DNA from: Kosakonia sp. H02
Lineage (GTDB): Bacteria > Pseudomonadota > Gammaproteobacteria > Enterobacterales > Enterobacteriaceae
Length of the DNA: 64,000 bases
Assembly: GCA_030704225.1 (NCBI GenBank)
Contig: CP131915.1
Coordinates: 2,604,001 to 2,668,000, forward strand
Direction: 5' to 3'
The translations under genes and the position numbers were made by a program. The notes below the pieces were generated by a model that saw only the letters and a list, made by a program, of their open reading frames with translations, did no database searches and was not told the DNA's origin. Shown one piece after another: positions 24,640-34,127 of this stretch (position 1 is its first letter; each line of letters begins with the position of its first letter).

Positions 24640-27054
24640 TTACCAGGTTTTACCAATGTTAAACTGGAACTGTTCCGCTTTGTCTCCATCGTACTTTTTA
24701 AACGGCTGGGCGTAGGAGAATACCAACGGCCCCAATGGGGACATCCATTGTAGTGCGATACCAGCAGACATACGGATATTGCTCGGATCGCTGTAATCCG
24801 GAATACCCAGCGCTTTCATCTGCGCGGTATTATCCCAGTTTGTATCCCAAACGCTACCTGCATCCCAGAAGAACGAGGTGCGTACAGAGTTAGCATATTT
24901 TTCGCTGATAAACGGTGTTGGGGTAATCAGCTCCACGCTGGCAACACCCATTGCGTTACCGCCCACCGCATCGTCAGACTTACAATATTGCGCGGTGGTT
25001 GAATTGCAGTTATCCAACCCGCTGCCGCCGTAGTAAACCGCTTTCGGACCAATGTTATTGGACTGGAAGCCACGAACAGTGCTTGAACCACCTGCGTAAA
25101 AGTTCTCATAGAACGGCAGCTCTTTACCACCTAAACCATCGCCATATCCCCAACGTGTACGGCCCAGAACCACCCATTTGTGATCGTCGTCAACCGGGAA
25201 GTAGGACGCGGTATCGACAGTGACTTTGTAGAATTCGTTATCGGAGCCCGGGATCGTCACTTTACCGTTCAGGTTGACACGCGAACCTTTCGTCGGGAAG
25301 TAACCACGGTCAAGGTTGTTGTAGGTCCAACCGAAGTTGAAGGTGAAATCGTCCGCAGAGTAGCCGTTGTCATCACTCGTGGTGCTGGCATTCTGCCCCA
25401 CGGAGTCCAGATAACGCCACATCGCAACCTGCGGTTCCATGCTCGACAAGCTGTTATGTACATAGCCTAAACCGGTACGCAGCGTGTTGTACTCGTTAAT
25501 CGGGAAGCCGAGCGTGCCATCAACACCGTAACTTTTGTTGGTGTATGAGGAGAGATCCGCATCATCCGCTTTAAAGTCGTTATAGAAGATACGACCACCG
25601 AGGCTTACACCATCAACGGTGAAGTACGGGTTTGTGACGGAGAGCTCAGAATAGGTCTGGTAATCATTTTTGGTGCCGCTGATACCGACAGAGTAACCGG
25701 TGCCTAACCAGTTATCCTGCTGTACGCCAACCTGGAAACTGACGCCACTTTCAGTACCGTAACCGACACCGAAGTTGAAGCTACCGGTATTGCGCTCTTT
25801 AACCTTGTAAACAACATCAACCTGATCCGGGCTGCCCGGCACACGCTGGGTTTCAGTATCGACAGTTTCGAAATACCCCAGACGGTTCAGACGCTCTTTG
25901 CCCTGATCGACCAGATCGCTGCCCAGCCATGCCCCTTCCATCTGACGCATTTCACGACGCAGTACGGTATCTTTAGAGGTGTCGTTGCCTTCGAAACGGA
26001 TCTTACGCACGTAGAAGCGGTTGCCCGCATCAACGTTGATATGCAGCTTAACGGTTTTATCGGCGTCGTTGATTTCAGGCTGAGACTGAACACGCGGATA
26101 CGCATAGCCATAGCGACCAAGAAGCTTTTTAATGTCATCTTCCATTTTGGTCACTTTGGTGCCGTTATACAGCTCGCCCGGCTCGATTTTAGTCAGGCTT
26201 TCAATTTCGGCAGAGTGCCCTGCCAGATTACCGCTAACCTGCACACCGGAAAGCTTGTACTGATCGCCTTCGGTCACGTTGACGGTAATGTAAATGCCTT
26301 TTTTATCCGGCGTCAGGCTAACCTGAGTTGAATCAATGTTAAAACGCGCGTAACCGCGATCCAGATAGTAGCTACGCAGGGTTTCGAGGTCGCCTGCCAG
26401 CTTCTGTTTCTGATATTTGCGATCGCCGACGACGTTCCACCACGGCACTTCATCACGTAACTGGAAGTTGGAGATCAGCTGTTCAGTCGAGAATGCGTGG
26501 TTACCCACGATATTGATCTGCTGGATCTGGGCGGAAACGCCTTCCTGAAAGACCAGTTTCAAGTCAACACGGTTACGCGGCAGCGGAGTGACGACAGCTT
26601 TTACGCTGGCGCTGTATTTACCGACGCTGTAGTAGAAGTCTTCCAGTCCTTTTTCGATATCGGACAGAGTGGTGCGATCCAGAGATTCACCAACACGCAC
26701 GCCAGAAGCCTCAAGGTTCTGTTTCAGCATGTCATCTTTCACCGACTTGTTGCCGGAAAAGGTGATGCTGGCGATTGTCGGGCGTTCTTTCACCTGGACG
26801 AGAAGGGTGTCACCATCACGCAGGACACGTACATCCTCGAAGTTGCCGGTGGCAAACAACGCGCGAATGGTGTTACTGATGTCTTCATCATTCACCGTAT
26901 CGCCAGGACGTACTGGCATACTGAGGAGGGCCGCACCAACGGCGACACGCTGTAGGCCTTCGAAATGAATGTCCTTCACGACGAACCCTTCAGCACCGTA
27001 TACGGTGGCGCTGCTAAACAGCAGCGACGCTATGAGCAACTTTTTCATCGCCAT
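24640..27054 (-). CDS. bamA: outer-membrane protein assembly factor BamA
   Basis: BamA is the central Omp85 component of the BAM complex that inserts beta-barrel proteins into the outer membrane. The 804-residue precursor has a 20-residue signal peptide (ending VYGA), five POTRA domains (about 21-420) and a C-terminal 16-strand barrel. The VRGF motif of loop 6 is at 660-663, and the end FQFNIGKTW is typical. Compared with E. coli it is 6 residues shorter. The surface loop region at about 674-698 is rewritten around a Cys683-Cys691 pair. It follows rseP by 31 bases. Confidence 0.99.
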   Translation of the reverse strand: MAMKKLLIASLLFSSATVYGAEGFVVKDIHFEGLQRVAVGAALLSMPVRPGDTVNDEDISNTIRALFATGNFEDVRVLRDGDTLLVQVKERPTIASITFSGNKSVKDDMLKQNLEASGVRVGESLDRTTLSDIEKGLEDFYYSVGKYSASVKAVVTPLPRNRVDLKLVFQEGVSAQIQQINIVGNHAFSTEQLISNFQLRDEVPWWNVVGDRKYQKQKLAGDLETLRSYYLDRGYARFNIDSTQVSLTPDKKGIYITVNVTEGDQYKLSGVQVSGNLAGHSAEIESLTKIEPGELYNGTKVTKMEDDIKKLLGRYGYAYPRVQSQPEINDADKTVKLHINVDAGNRFYVRKIRFEGNDTSKDTVLRREMRQMEGAWLGSDLVDQGKERLNRLGYFETVDTETQRVPGSPDQVDVVYKVKERNTGSFNFGVGYGTESGVSFQVGVQQDNWLGTGYSVGISGTKNDYQTYSELSVTNPYFTVDGVSLGGRIFYNDFKADDADLSSYTNKSYGVDGTLGFPINEYNTLRTGLGYVHNSLSSMEPQVAMWRYLDSVGQNASTTSDDNGYSADDFTFNFGWTYNNLDRGYFPTKGSRVNLNGKVTIPGSDNEFYKVTVDTASYFPVDDDHKWVVLGRTRWGYGDGLGGKELPFYENFYAGGSSTVRGFQSNNIGPKAVYYGGSGLDNCNSTTAQYCKSDDAVGGNAMGVASVELITPTPFISEKYANSVRTSFFWDAGSVWDTNWDNTAQMKALGIPDYSDPSNIRMSAGIALQWMSPLGPLVFSYAQPFKKYDGDKAEQFQFNIGKTW

Positions 27055-27085
27055 CGTTATTATGCGTTCTTCCTAACAAACTCTC

Positions 27086-28435
27086 TTACAAGCGAGAGAA
27101 ATCATTGAAAAGTGCAAGCCCCATTAACAGCACCAGCAATATAGAGCCAATGCGATAACTAAAGTCTTGAACTCGCTCGGATACCGGTCCGCCTTTCAGC
27201 TTCTCGATCGCTAAAAACAGCAGATGCCCGCCATCAAGAACGGGTAATGGGAACAAGTTGATGATGCCTAAGTTCACGCTTATCAAAGCGAGGAACATCA
27301 GGTAGTAAATCAACCCGAACTCTGCTGACATCCCAGCCCCCTGAGCAATCGAGATCGGCCCACTGAGGTTGTTCAGTTTTACATCACCGGTGATCAATTT
27401 CCCCAACATACTGACCGTCAGCTTCATCAACTGCCAGGTTTTACCCGTAGCTTCTGCGATGGCGCTAAAAGGCCCGTACTGGCGTACTGTCTTGTATTCA
27501 TCTGGCAGCGGGATAATTTTAGGCACCACGCCCGCAAAACCCTCTGCCTTGTTACCGGGTTTTGAATCCGGTATCAGTGTCAAAGATAAGGGAACCCCTT
27601 GTCTTTCCACTTCCAACGCTAATGATGTACCTGGGTTATCCCGTACCAGCGTAACGAATGTCATCCACTGCGTTAACTGCTGACCATCGACTTTAACGAT
27701 CCTGTCGCCAGCTTGCAAACCTGCTTTACTGGCTGCGGACCCCGCCTGAACCTCTGCAAGCACTGGTTCAAGCTGCGCCGCGCGAGGGCGAATGCCCAAT
27801 GACATTACCGGATCATCCTTGTCAGGCGCAAAAGCCCAATGACGCAGGTCCAGCACTTTTTCCTGACGATTGTTACTGCCAAACGGCGCAACGCTGACAG
27901 TCGTCTGGCTATCGCCGATTTTTGATACCAACTGCAAGCGCACAGCATCCCAATCAGGCGTTTCGATACCGTCAACGGCTTTAAGTTCCGTGCCAGGTGC
28001 AATTTGCGCGTTTGCAGCGATGGAGTTGGGCGTTATTTCACCAACAACCGGGCGAACGCCAGGGACACCGATGATAAACACCAGCCAGTAAGCAAAGATG
28101 GCAAAGATGAAGTTGGCGATGGGACCCGCCGCGATAACGGCAGCGCGCTGGCCGACCGTTTTATTATTGAAAGCGTAGTGACGCATTTCCGGTGTAACCG
28201 GCTCAACGCGTTCATCCAGCATTTTTACGTAACCGCCCAGCGGGATAAGGGCGATAACAAATTCAGTGTCGTGTTTGTCTGTACGACGCCAGAGCGCTTT
28301 ACCAAATCCGATGGAAAAGCGCTCAACACGGATACCGCAGCGGCGAGCAACCCAGAAATGGCCAAATTCATGCACCGTGATCAACACACCAAGCGCAATG
28401 ATGAACGCCGCCAGATTCCAGAGAATGCTCAGCAT
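27086..28435 (-). CDS. rseP: intramembrane zinc metalloprotease RseP
   Basis: RseP performs the second cut of anti-sigma factor RseA, releasing sigma E, and clears remnant signal peptides. The 449-residue site-2 protease has HEFGH at 22-26, the second zinc motif PVLDGGH near the C terminus, two periplasmic PDZ domains in the middle, and four membrane segments. ATG 28435 (MLSILWNLAAF) gives the family length; an in-frame ATG 15 bases upstream would overlap cdsA. It lies 11 bases after cdsA. Confidence 0.98.
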   Translation of the reverse strand: MLSILWNLAAFIIALGVLITVHEFGHFWVARRCGIRVERFSIGFGKALWRRTDKHDTEFVIALIPLGGYVKMLDERVEPVTPEMRHYAFNNKTVGQRAAVIAAGPIANFIFAIFAYWLVFIIGVPGVRPVVGEITPNSIAANAQIAPGTELKAVDGIETPDWDAVRLQLVSKIGDSQTTVSVAPFGSNNRQEKVLDLRHWAFAPDKDDPVMSLGIRPRAAQLEPVLAEVQAGSAASKAGLQAGDRIVKVDGQQLTQWMTFVTLVRDNPGTSLALEVERQGVPLSLTLIPDSKPGNKAEGFAGVVPKIIPLPDEYKTVRQYGPFSAIAEATGKTWQLMKLTVSMLGKLITGDVKLNNLSGPISIAQGAGMSAEFGLIYYLMFLALISVNLGIINLFPLPVLDGGHLLFLAIEKLKGGPVSERVQDFSYRIGSILLVLLMGLALFNDFSRL

Positions 28436-28446
28436 AAAACCTTCCG

Positions 28447-29310
28447 TCAAATCGTCCTGAAAACCAGCAATAACAGGCAGGCAAATACAGGAACTGCCGC
28501 TGTCAGGCTGTCAATGCGATCCAGTATACCGCCATGACCCGGAATAAGATGACCACTATCTTTAATTCCGGCTTCACGTTTGAACATACTTTCTGTTAAA
28601 TCACCCAGCACCGACGCCAGTGCCGCGACAACAGAACAAATCAGCAGGGTGGACGGCGCAACCTCAAGGTTCGCCCAAGTGCCGTATCCCCAGGAGATCA
28701 CGCCTGCGGTCAGCAAACCACCCAGAAAACCCTGCCAGGTTTTCCCCGGCGACACCTTAGGTGCCAGCTTATGTTTGCCAAACAGTTTGCCAAACATGTA
28801 AGCGCCTGAATCCGCACCCCAGACAAGGATCATGACGTAAAGTAACCACAGCGCGCCGCTGTAAGGGTTAACGTCGTAATGCCAGACGCGCAGCGCCAGC
28901 ATACCCCAGAAAAAAGGGATGATGGTCAGAATACCAAAAACCAGGCGCAGAACTTTTGAGTTACGCCACAGCGCCGCAGAGGCCGGATAGCCCAGCACCA
29001 GCACCAGCGCGACAAGCCACCAGGCCAGCGAAGCCCAGAGTGATATCTCGACCAGAGGCTGGTGCGCATTGTGATGATATTCCGGTAGCGTGAACAGCAT
29101 CAGCGCTAACAAAAGCCCACAAAGTACCGCCAGCCAGACCCGTTGTGTCCGGGATGTAAAACCGCTCAGTTGCCCCCATTCCCATGCGGCGAGCATGCAA
29201 ACGGCAAGCGTAATAATCGCAAACCCCACCGGCGGCAGCAAAAAAAGCACTGCAATAACAATGGGAATTAATACAAAAGCAGAAATCAGGCGATACTTCA
29301 GCAAAAGCAA
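28447..29310 (-). CDS. cdsA: phosphatidate cytidylyltransferase
   Basis: CdsA makes CDP-diacylglycerol from phosphatidic acid and CTP, the branch point of phospholipid synthesis. The 287-residue inner-membrane protein has about eight hydrophobic segments. The family signature near the C terminus reads SMFKREAGIKDSGHLIPGHG, followed by GILDRIDS. It starts 6 bases after uppS, in the same operon. Confidence 0.98.
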   Translation of the reverse strand: MLLLKYRLISAFVLIPIVIAVLFLLPPVGFAIITLAVCMLAAWEWGQLSGFTSRTQRVWLAVLCGLLLALMLFTLPEYHHNAHQPLVEISLWASLAWWLVALVLVLGYPASAALWRNSKVLRLVFGILTIIPFFWGMLALRVWHYDVNPYSGALWLLYVMILVWGADSGAYMFGKLFGKHKLAPKVSPGKTWQGFLGGLLTAGVISWGYGTWANLEVAPSTLLICSVVAALASVLGDLTESMFKREAGIKDSGHLIPGHGGILDRIDSLTAAVPVFACLLLLVFRTI

Positions 29311-29316
29311 CCCCCA

Positions 29317-30075
29317 TCAGGCTTTGTCGCCACCTGGCTCGGTACCGCCGAAACGACGCTCTCGATTAGCAAAGGCATTCAGCGCACCTTCAAAGTCTTG
29401 TTCATCAAAATCGGGCCAAAGAACATCAGTAAAGTAAAGTTCGGCATAGGCAATTTGCCAAAGTAAAAAATTACTTATGCGATGTTCCCCACCAGTCCTA
29501 ATCACTAAATCAACGGGCGCCAGCTCATGCATGCAAACTTGCTTGTTCAGTGTTTCTTCATCTATTTGATCCGGGCGCAACAGCCCTTCCTGAACTTGCT
29601 CAGCTAACTGCCTGACACCCTGAACAATATCCCAGCGTCCACCGTAGTTCGCTGCGATATTCAACGTCAGCCCTGTATTCTGGGCGGTTAACGCTTCCGC
29701 TTTGCGGATTCTCTCCTGCAAACGCGCGTTAAAACGACTGGTATCGCCAATAATGCGTAAACGCACATTATGACGGTGCAGGCTCTTGACTTCGCTATCC
29801 AGCGCCCACACAAATAATTCCATCAGCGCGCTAACTTCTTGCGCCGGACGATTCCAGTTCTCGCTACTAAAAGCATAAAGCGTCAACGCATCGATACCAC
29901 TGTTGGCGGCAAAAGAGACCGCGCGGCGAACAGACTTCGCTCCTGCTCTGTGCCCGAAGGCGCGGAGCTTGCCCTGCCTTTTCGCCCAGCGACCATTGCC
30001 ATCCATAATTATCGCTACATGGCGGCAGCCATGCGTTGGCAAACTTTCGCTTATTGGTTGGTTAGCAGACAACAT
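29317..30075 (-). CDS. uppS: undecaprenyl diphosphate synthase
   Basis: UppS (IspU) adds eight isopentenyl units to farnesyl diphosphate to give the C55 carrier used for peptidoglycan and O-antigen. The 252-residue cis-prenyltransferase has Asp25 in IIMDGNGRWAKRQG, LTLYAFSSENWNRP, and the C-terminal VIRTGGEHRISNFLLWQ block. It heads the uppS-cdsA-rseP-bamA run. Confidence 0.98.
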   Translation of the reverse strand: MLSANQPISESLPTHGCRHVAIIMDGNGRWAKRQGKLRAFGHRAGAKSVRRAVSFAANSGIDALTLYAFSSENWNRPAQEVSALMELFVWALDSEVKSLHRHNVRLRIIGDTSRFNARLQERIRKAEALTAQNTGLTLNIAANYGGRWDIVQGVRQLAEQVQEGLLRPDQIDEETLNKQVCMHELAPVDLVIRTGGEHRISNFLLWQIAYAELYFTDVLWPDFDEQDFEGALNAFANRERRFGGTEPGGDKA

Positions 30076-30133
30076 AACGCGTTTTAGTCCCTGAAAAGGA
30101 TTTAGCGGTACTCAGGAATACAAAAGCCTTCAC

Positions 30134-30160
30134 GCAAAAAAGCCGCGTAAACCACGGCTT
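30134..30160 (-). terminator. dxr terminator
   Basis: An inverted repeat AAGCCG/CGGCTT (30140-30145 and 30155-30160) with partial inner pairing is followed on the minus strand by a T-run (plus-strand A's at 30136-30141). It lies in the 186-base dxr-uppS gap and probably limits read-through from dxr. Confidence 0.6.
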
Positions 30161-30261
30161 ACACAATACGCCATAATTCAAACTGGCAAATTAGTGGCGC
30201 AGACTATATCACCGAAGCCCAACGCTAACAAATAGCACCGTCACTCAAGGCCGTAATATCA

Positions 30262-31458
30262 CTAGCTTGCGAGGCGCATCACTTGTTTTTGCGCAATTTC
30301 ACGAGCCCGTGCATCCACGGCCAGTACATCGTCGATGCTCTGTGGTTCACGTAAATCCATCTGTTCAAGTACAGACAGATTTAGAGCGGCAATATCCGTG
30401 AAACGAACAGCGGATGCCAGGAAAGCCGAAACGGAAACCTCGTTAGCCGCATTCAACGCCGTTGTTGCCGCCTGCCCCTCGCTGGAAGCATCAATTGCCA
30501 GCTTCAGGCAAGGGTAACGATCGTAATCGGGAGCAGCAAAACTCAACGAACTCAGTTTGCAAAAATCGAGGGCATTGACACCAGATGGCACACGTTCTGG
30601 CCAGGCCATGGTGTGTGCGATGGGTGTACGCATATCCGGCTCACCCAGTTGTGCCAAAACACTGCCATCCTGATAACGCACCATGGAGTGGATCACCGAT
30701 TGCGGATGAATCAACACTTCCATCTGGCGGGCAGAGGCATTAAACAACCAGCGCGCTTCAATGTATTCCAGACCTTTATTCATCATGGTGGCGGAATCAA
30801 CGGAGATCTTACGCCCCATTGACCAGTTCGGATGGCGACATGCCTGATCTGACGTCATCAGAGCCAGATCCGCTAATGGCGTCTCCCGAAACGGGCCACC
30901 TGACCCGGTAAGCAGAATCGATGAAACGCCATTCTGCTCAAGATCAGCGTACCCCAGGTTATGCTGGATTGGTTCCGGTAAACTCTGAAAAATCGCGTTA
31001 TGCTCGCTATCGACAGGCAATAGCTGCGCCCCGCTCTCTTTTACCGCTTCCATAAACAAGCGACCACAGGTCACCAGCGACTCTTTGTTCGCCAGCAAAA
31101 CCGTCTTCCCCGCGCGAATGGCGGCAAGTGTCGGTAACAAACCGGCTGCGCCAACAATGGCCGCCATGACCTGATCAACCTCGCCGAGCGCGGCCATTTC
31201 GCAAGCCGCCTGCTGGCCGCTCAGCACTTCGGTGCGGCTACCATGTTCCTGCAAGGCGTGTCGCAACTGCTGCGCGCTGGCGGCATCGTCCATCACCGCA
31301 AATCGCGGTGAAAACTCCAGGCACTGCTCGACCATGCGGGCAACATTTTTCCCGGCCACCAGCGCCGTAACGGTAAAACGATCGGGGTTTTGACGAACCA
31401 CAGCAAGCGTGCTGCAACCTATAGAACCTGTTGAGCCCAGAAGAGTTAAATGCTTCAT
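30262..31458 (-). CDS. dxr: 1-deoxy-D-xylulose 5-phosphate reductoisomerase
   Basis: Dxr (IspC) converts DXP to methylerythritol phosphate with NADPH, the committed step of the MEP isoprenoid pathway and the target of fosmidomycin. The 398-residue product has the E. coli length, the NADPH-binding LLGSTGSIGCSTL at 5-17, LLANKESLVTCG, and the metal-binding LPVDSEHNAIFQ. Isoprenoids it makes feed UppS encoded next door. A hairpin separates it from frr upstream. Confidence 0.98.
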   Translation of the reverse strand: MKHLTLLGSTGSIGCSTLAVVRQNPDRFTVTALVAGKNVARMVEQCLEFSPRFAVMDDAASAQQLRHALQEHGSRTEVLSGQQAACEMAALGEVDQVMAAIVGAAGLLPTLAAIRAGKTVLLANKESLVTCGRLFMEAVKESGAQLLPVDSEHNAIFQSLPEPIQHNLGYADLEQNGVSSILLTGSGGPFRETPLADLALMTSDQACRHPNWSMGRKISVDSATMMNKGLEYIEARWLFNASARQMEVLIHPQSVIHSMVRYQDGSVLAQLGEPDMRTPIAHTMAWPERVPSGVNALDFCKLSSLSFAAPDYDRYPCLKLAIDASSEGQAATTALNAANEVSVSAFLASAVRFTDIAALNLSVLEQMDLREPQSIDDVLAVDARAREIAQKQVMRLAS

Positions 31459-31490
31459 GAAACGCTCGCAACGTTACAAGTATAAAAAGC

Positions 31491-31538
31491 AAAACGCCGT
31501 CAGCGAAGCCACTCTCGCGGCTCTCTGGACGGCGTTTT
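31491..31538 (-). terminator. frr terminator
   Basis: A long 11-bp stem AAAACGCCGTC/GACGGCGTTTT (31491-31501 and 31528-31538) encloses a 26-base region with its own small GC-rich hairpin. It lies in the 97-base gap between frr and dxr, and its T-rich end on the minus strand fits an intrinsic terminator of frr. Confidence 0.75.
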
Positions 31539-31555
31539 AGTCGGTTTTTTTAGAA

Positions 31556-32113
31556 TCAGAACTGCATCAGTTCAGCTTCTTTGTCCGCCAGCGCCGCATC
31601 CACTTTTTTAATTGCAGCGTCGGTCAGTTTCTGCACGTCATCCTGGGAACGACGGTCATCATCTTCGCTGATCTCTTTATCTTTCAGCAGCGCTTTCACT
31701 TTGTCGTTCGCGTCACGACGAACGTTACGTACGGCAACGCGCGCTTGTTCAGCTTCGCCACGTACCACTTTGATCAGATCTTTACGACGTTCTTCGGTCA
31801 GCGCCGGCAGCGGAACGCGAATATCACTTCCCGCAGAACTTGGGTTCAGACCCAGATCGGAGGTCAGAATTGCTTTTTCAACGGCCGGGCTCATAGAGCG
31901 ATCGAAAACGTTGATTTTCAGCGTACGGGAGTCTTCCACGGTAACGCTGGCCAGCTGACGCAGCGGCGTCGGCGTACCGTAATATTCCACAACGATGCCA
32001 TCAAGCAGGCTCGGGGAAGCGCGACCGGTGCGCACTTTGCTGATTTGAGTTTTGAACGCTTCTACGCATTTTTCCATGCGTACTTCAGCATCTTTTCTGA
32101 TATCGCTAATCAC
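31556..32113 (-). CDS. frr: ribosome recycling factor
   Basis: Frr with EF-G splits post-termination ribosomes. The 185-residue protein has the E. coli length, with the three-helix-bundle sequence beginning MISDIRKDAEVRMEKCVEAF and the GRASPSLLDGIVVEYYG hinge and beta domain. It lies 150 bases downstream of pyrH, as in other enterobacteria. Confidence 0.98.
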   Translation of the reverse strand: MISDIRKDAEVRMEKCVEAFKTQISKVRTGRASPSLLDGIVVEYYGTPTPLRQLASVTVEDSRTLKINVFDRSMSPAVEKAILTSDLGLNPSSAGSDIRVPLPALTEERRKDLIKVVRGEAEQARVAVRNVRRDANDKVKALLKDKEISEDDDRRSQDDVQKLTDAAIKKVDAALADKEAELMQF

Positions 32114-32263
32114 GTTACGGATCCTTGAAATCTTGTCGCAGGCAGGCTATACGGCGAGTGTGCTAAGTATAGCCTCGTTCATTTGATGGCACCGTAAAGA
32201 TGCCAGACAGAACTGCTCAATAAATTAAAGCGGAATCTTACCTTTATTTATTGCTCACGGGAA

Positions 32264-32989
32264 TTATTCCGTAATCAATGTGCCTTCTTTTTCGCCCATT
32301 ACCACGCGACGCAGCGCGCCGGGTTTGTTCATATTGAACACGCGAATCGGTAATTTATGGTCGCGAGCCAGCGTAAAGGCCGCCAGATCCATCACTTTCA
32401 ATTCTTTATCAAGCACTTCGCTATAAGTCAGTCGTTCACAGAGCGTGGCGGTCGGATCCAGCACCGGATCGGCGGTAAACACGCCATCCACTTTGGTCGC
32501 TTTCAGCACCACGTCGGCTTCGATTTCGATACCACGCAGGCAGGCTGCGGAATCGGTAGTAAAGAAGGGGTTACCGGTACCGGCACTGAAAATCACCACA
32601 CGGTTGTTACGCAGCAGGCTGATAGCCTCTGCCCAGCTGTAGTTGTCGCAAACGCCGTTTAACGGGAATGCGGACATCAGACGCGCGTTCACATAGGCAC
32701 GATGCAGAGCATCACGCATTGCCAGGCCGTTCATTACCGTTGCCAGCATACCCATGTGATCGCCCACAACACGGTTCATCCCTGCTTTCGCCAGGCCCGC
32801 CCCACGGAACAAGTTACCACCGCCAATGACCACACCAACCTGAATACCCAGTTCAACCAGCTCTTTGATTTCCTGCGCCATACGGTCAAGAATGCTTGCG
32901 TCAATACCGAAACCTTCGGATCCCTGGAGTGCTTCGCCACTCAGCTTGAGCAAAATGCGTTTGTAGATGGGTTTTGCATTGGTAGCCAT
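32264..32989 (-). CDS. pyrH: UMP kinase
   Basis: PyrH phosphorylates UMP to UDP as a hexamer, feeding pyrimidine nucleotide and UDP-sugar pools. The 241-residue amino-acid-kinase-fold protein shows YKRILLKLSGEALQG at the N terminus, VVIGGGNLFRG, and FSAGTGNPFFTTDSAA. It lies between tsf and frr in the conserved rpsB-tsf-pyrH-frr order. Confidence 0.98.
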   Translation of the reverse strand: MATNAKPIYKRILLKLSGEALQGSEGFGIDASILDRMAQEIKELVELGIQVGVVIGGGNLFRGAGLAKAGMNRVVGDHMGMLATVMNGLAMRDALHRAYVNARLMSAFPLNGVCDNYSWAEAISLLRNNRVVIFSAGTGNPFFTTDSAACLRGIEIEADVVLKATKVDGVFTADPVLDPTATLCERLTYSEVLDKELKVMDLAAFTLARDHKLPIRVFNMNKPGALRRVVMGEKEGTLITE

Positions 32990-33100
32990 GTTTCTTTCCT
33001 GAGACTGTGAACAAATGGACGGGTTTAATACTGGCGCTATGATACGTCGCCTGTCAGCGCTAACACTAGTGTATCGGCTGTTTTTCAGATGAAGGACATA

Positions 33101-33128
33101 AAAAGAAGCCGCCCTCAGGCGGCTCCTT
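33101..33128 (-). terminator. tsf terminator
   Basis: A 7-bp stem AGCCGCC/GGCGGCT (33107-33113 and 33118-33124) has loop CTCA and an A/T tract on either side. It lies directly after the tsf stop. Confidence 0.8.
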
Positions 33129-33135
33129 TTATTGA

Positions 33136-33987
33136 TTAAGACTGCCTGGACATGGCAGCAACTTCTGCTGCAAAGTCAGTCTCAACCTTCTCGATGCCTT
33201 CGCCCACTTCAAAGCGGATGAAGCCAGTCACGTCAGCGTTGTGCTCTTTCAGCAGCTGGCCAACAGTTTTGCTCGGATCCATAACGAAAGGCTGGCCGGT
33301 CAGAGAAACTTCGCCGGTGAATTTCTTCATGCGGCCTTCAACCATTTTCTCTGCGATTTCTTTCGGCTTGCCAGACTGCATGGCGATGTCCAGCTGAACC
33401 TGGTACTCTTTTTCTACCACTTCAGCGGACACATCTTCCGGTTTTACGAATTCCGGCTTGCTTGCAGCAACGTGCATTGCCAGCTGTTTAACCAGTTCCT
33501 GGTCAGCGCCTTTAGCCGCAACCAGAACACCGATACGCGCACCGTGCTGGTATGAACCCAGAACGTCGCCTTCCAGAGAAGCAATGCGACGGATATTGAT
33601 GTTCTCACCGATTTTAGCAACCAGTGCAACGCGTTCTTCTTCGAACTGCGCTTTCAGAACTTCAACGTCAGTGATTTTGCCAGCAATAGCGGCGTCCAGA
33701 ACTTTGTTAGCAAATGCCTGGAAACCAGCATCTTTCGCAACGAAGTCAGTCTGGCAGTTAACTTCCAGAATGAGGCCGTAGGTGCCATCGATCCTGGTGA
33801 TGATCACGCCGTCAGCAGCAACGTTGCCTGCTTTTTTCGCCGCTTTGATCGCACCGGATTTACGCATATTTTCGATCGCCAGCTCGATGTCGCCGTTCGC
33901 TTCAGTCAGCGCTTTTTTGCAATCCATCATGCCTGCGCCAGTACGTTCGCGCAGCTCTTTTACCAGGGATGCGGTAATTTCAGCCAT
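33136..33987 (-). CDS. tsf: translation elongation factor Ts
   Basis: EF-Ts exchanges GDP for GTP on EF-Tu. The 283-residue product has the UBA-like N-terminal domain (LVKELRERTGAGMMDCKKAL), the core motif CQTDFVAKDAGF that pushes into EF-Tu, and the coiled-coil region. It is cotranscribed with rpsB across an intergenic hairpin. Confidence 0.99.
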   Translation of the reverse strand: MAEITASLVKELRERTGAGMMDCKKALTEANGDIELAIENMRKSGAIKAAKKAGNVAADGVIITRIDGTYGLILEVNCQTDFVAKDAGFQAFANKVLDAAIAGKITDVEVLKAQFEEERVALVAKIGENINIRRIASLEGDVLGSYQHGARIGVLVAAKGADQELVKQLAMHVAASKPEFVKPEDVSAEVVEKEYQVQLDIAMQSGKPKEIAEKMVEGRMKKFTGEVSLTGQPFVMDPSKTVGQLLKEHNADVTGFIRFEVGEGIEKVETDFAAEVAAMSRQS

Positions 33988-34053
33988 TCTTTAATCCTCG
34001 GGAGAGATATGACCTGCCTGGTTCCAGGAACCCAACAGGCTTGAAAGTGAAAA

Positions 34054-34076
34054 AGGGGGCCATAAACAGGCCCCCT
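34054..34076 (-). terminator. rpsB-tsf intergenic hairpin (partial terminator)
   Basis: A perfect 8-bp stem AGGGGGCC/GGCCCCCT (34054-34061 and 34069-34076) has a 7-base loop and a short T-run on the minus strand. It lies between rpsB and tsf. In E. coli a comparable hairpin here lets part of transcription through to tsf, setting the S2:EF-Ts ratio; the same is inferred here. Confidence 0.75.
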
Positions 34077-34127
34077 AACCAAACTCGGTACTACCTGCTC
34101 AATAAGGGGCTCAAAGAGCGTGCCTTA

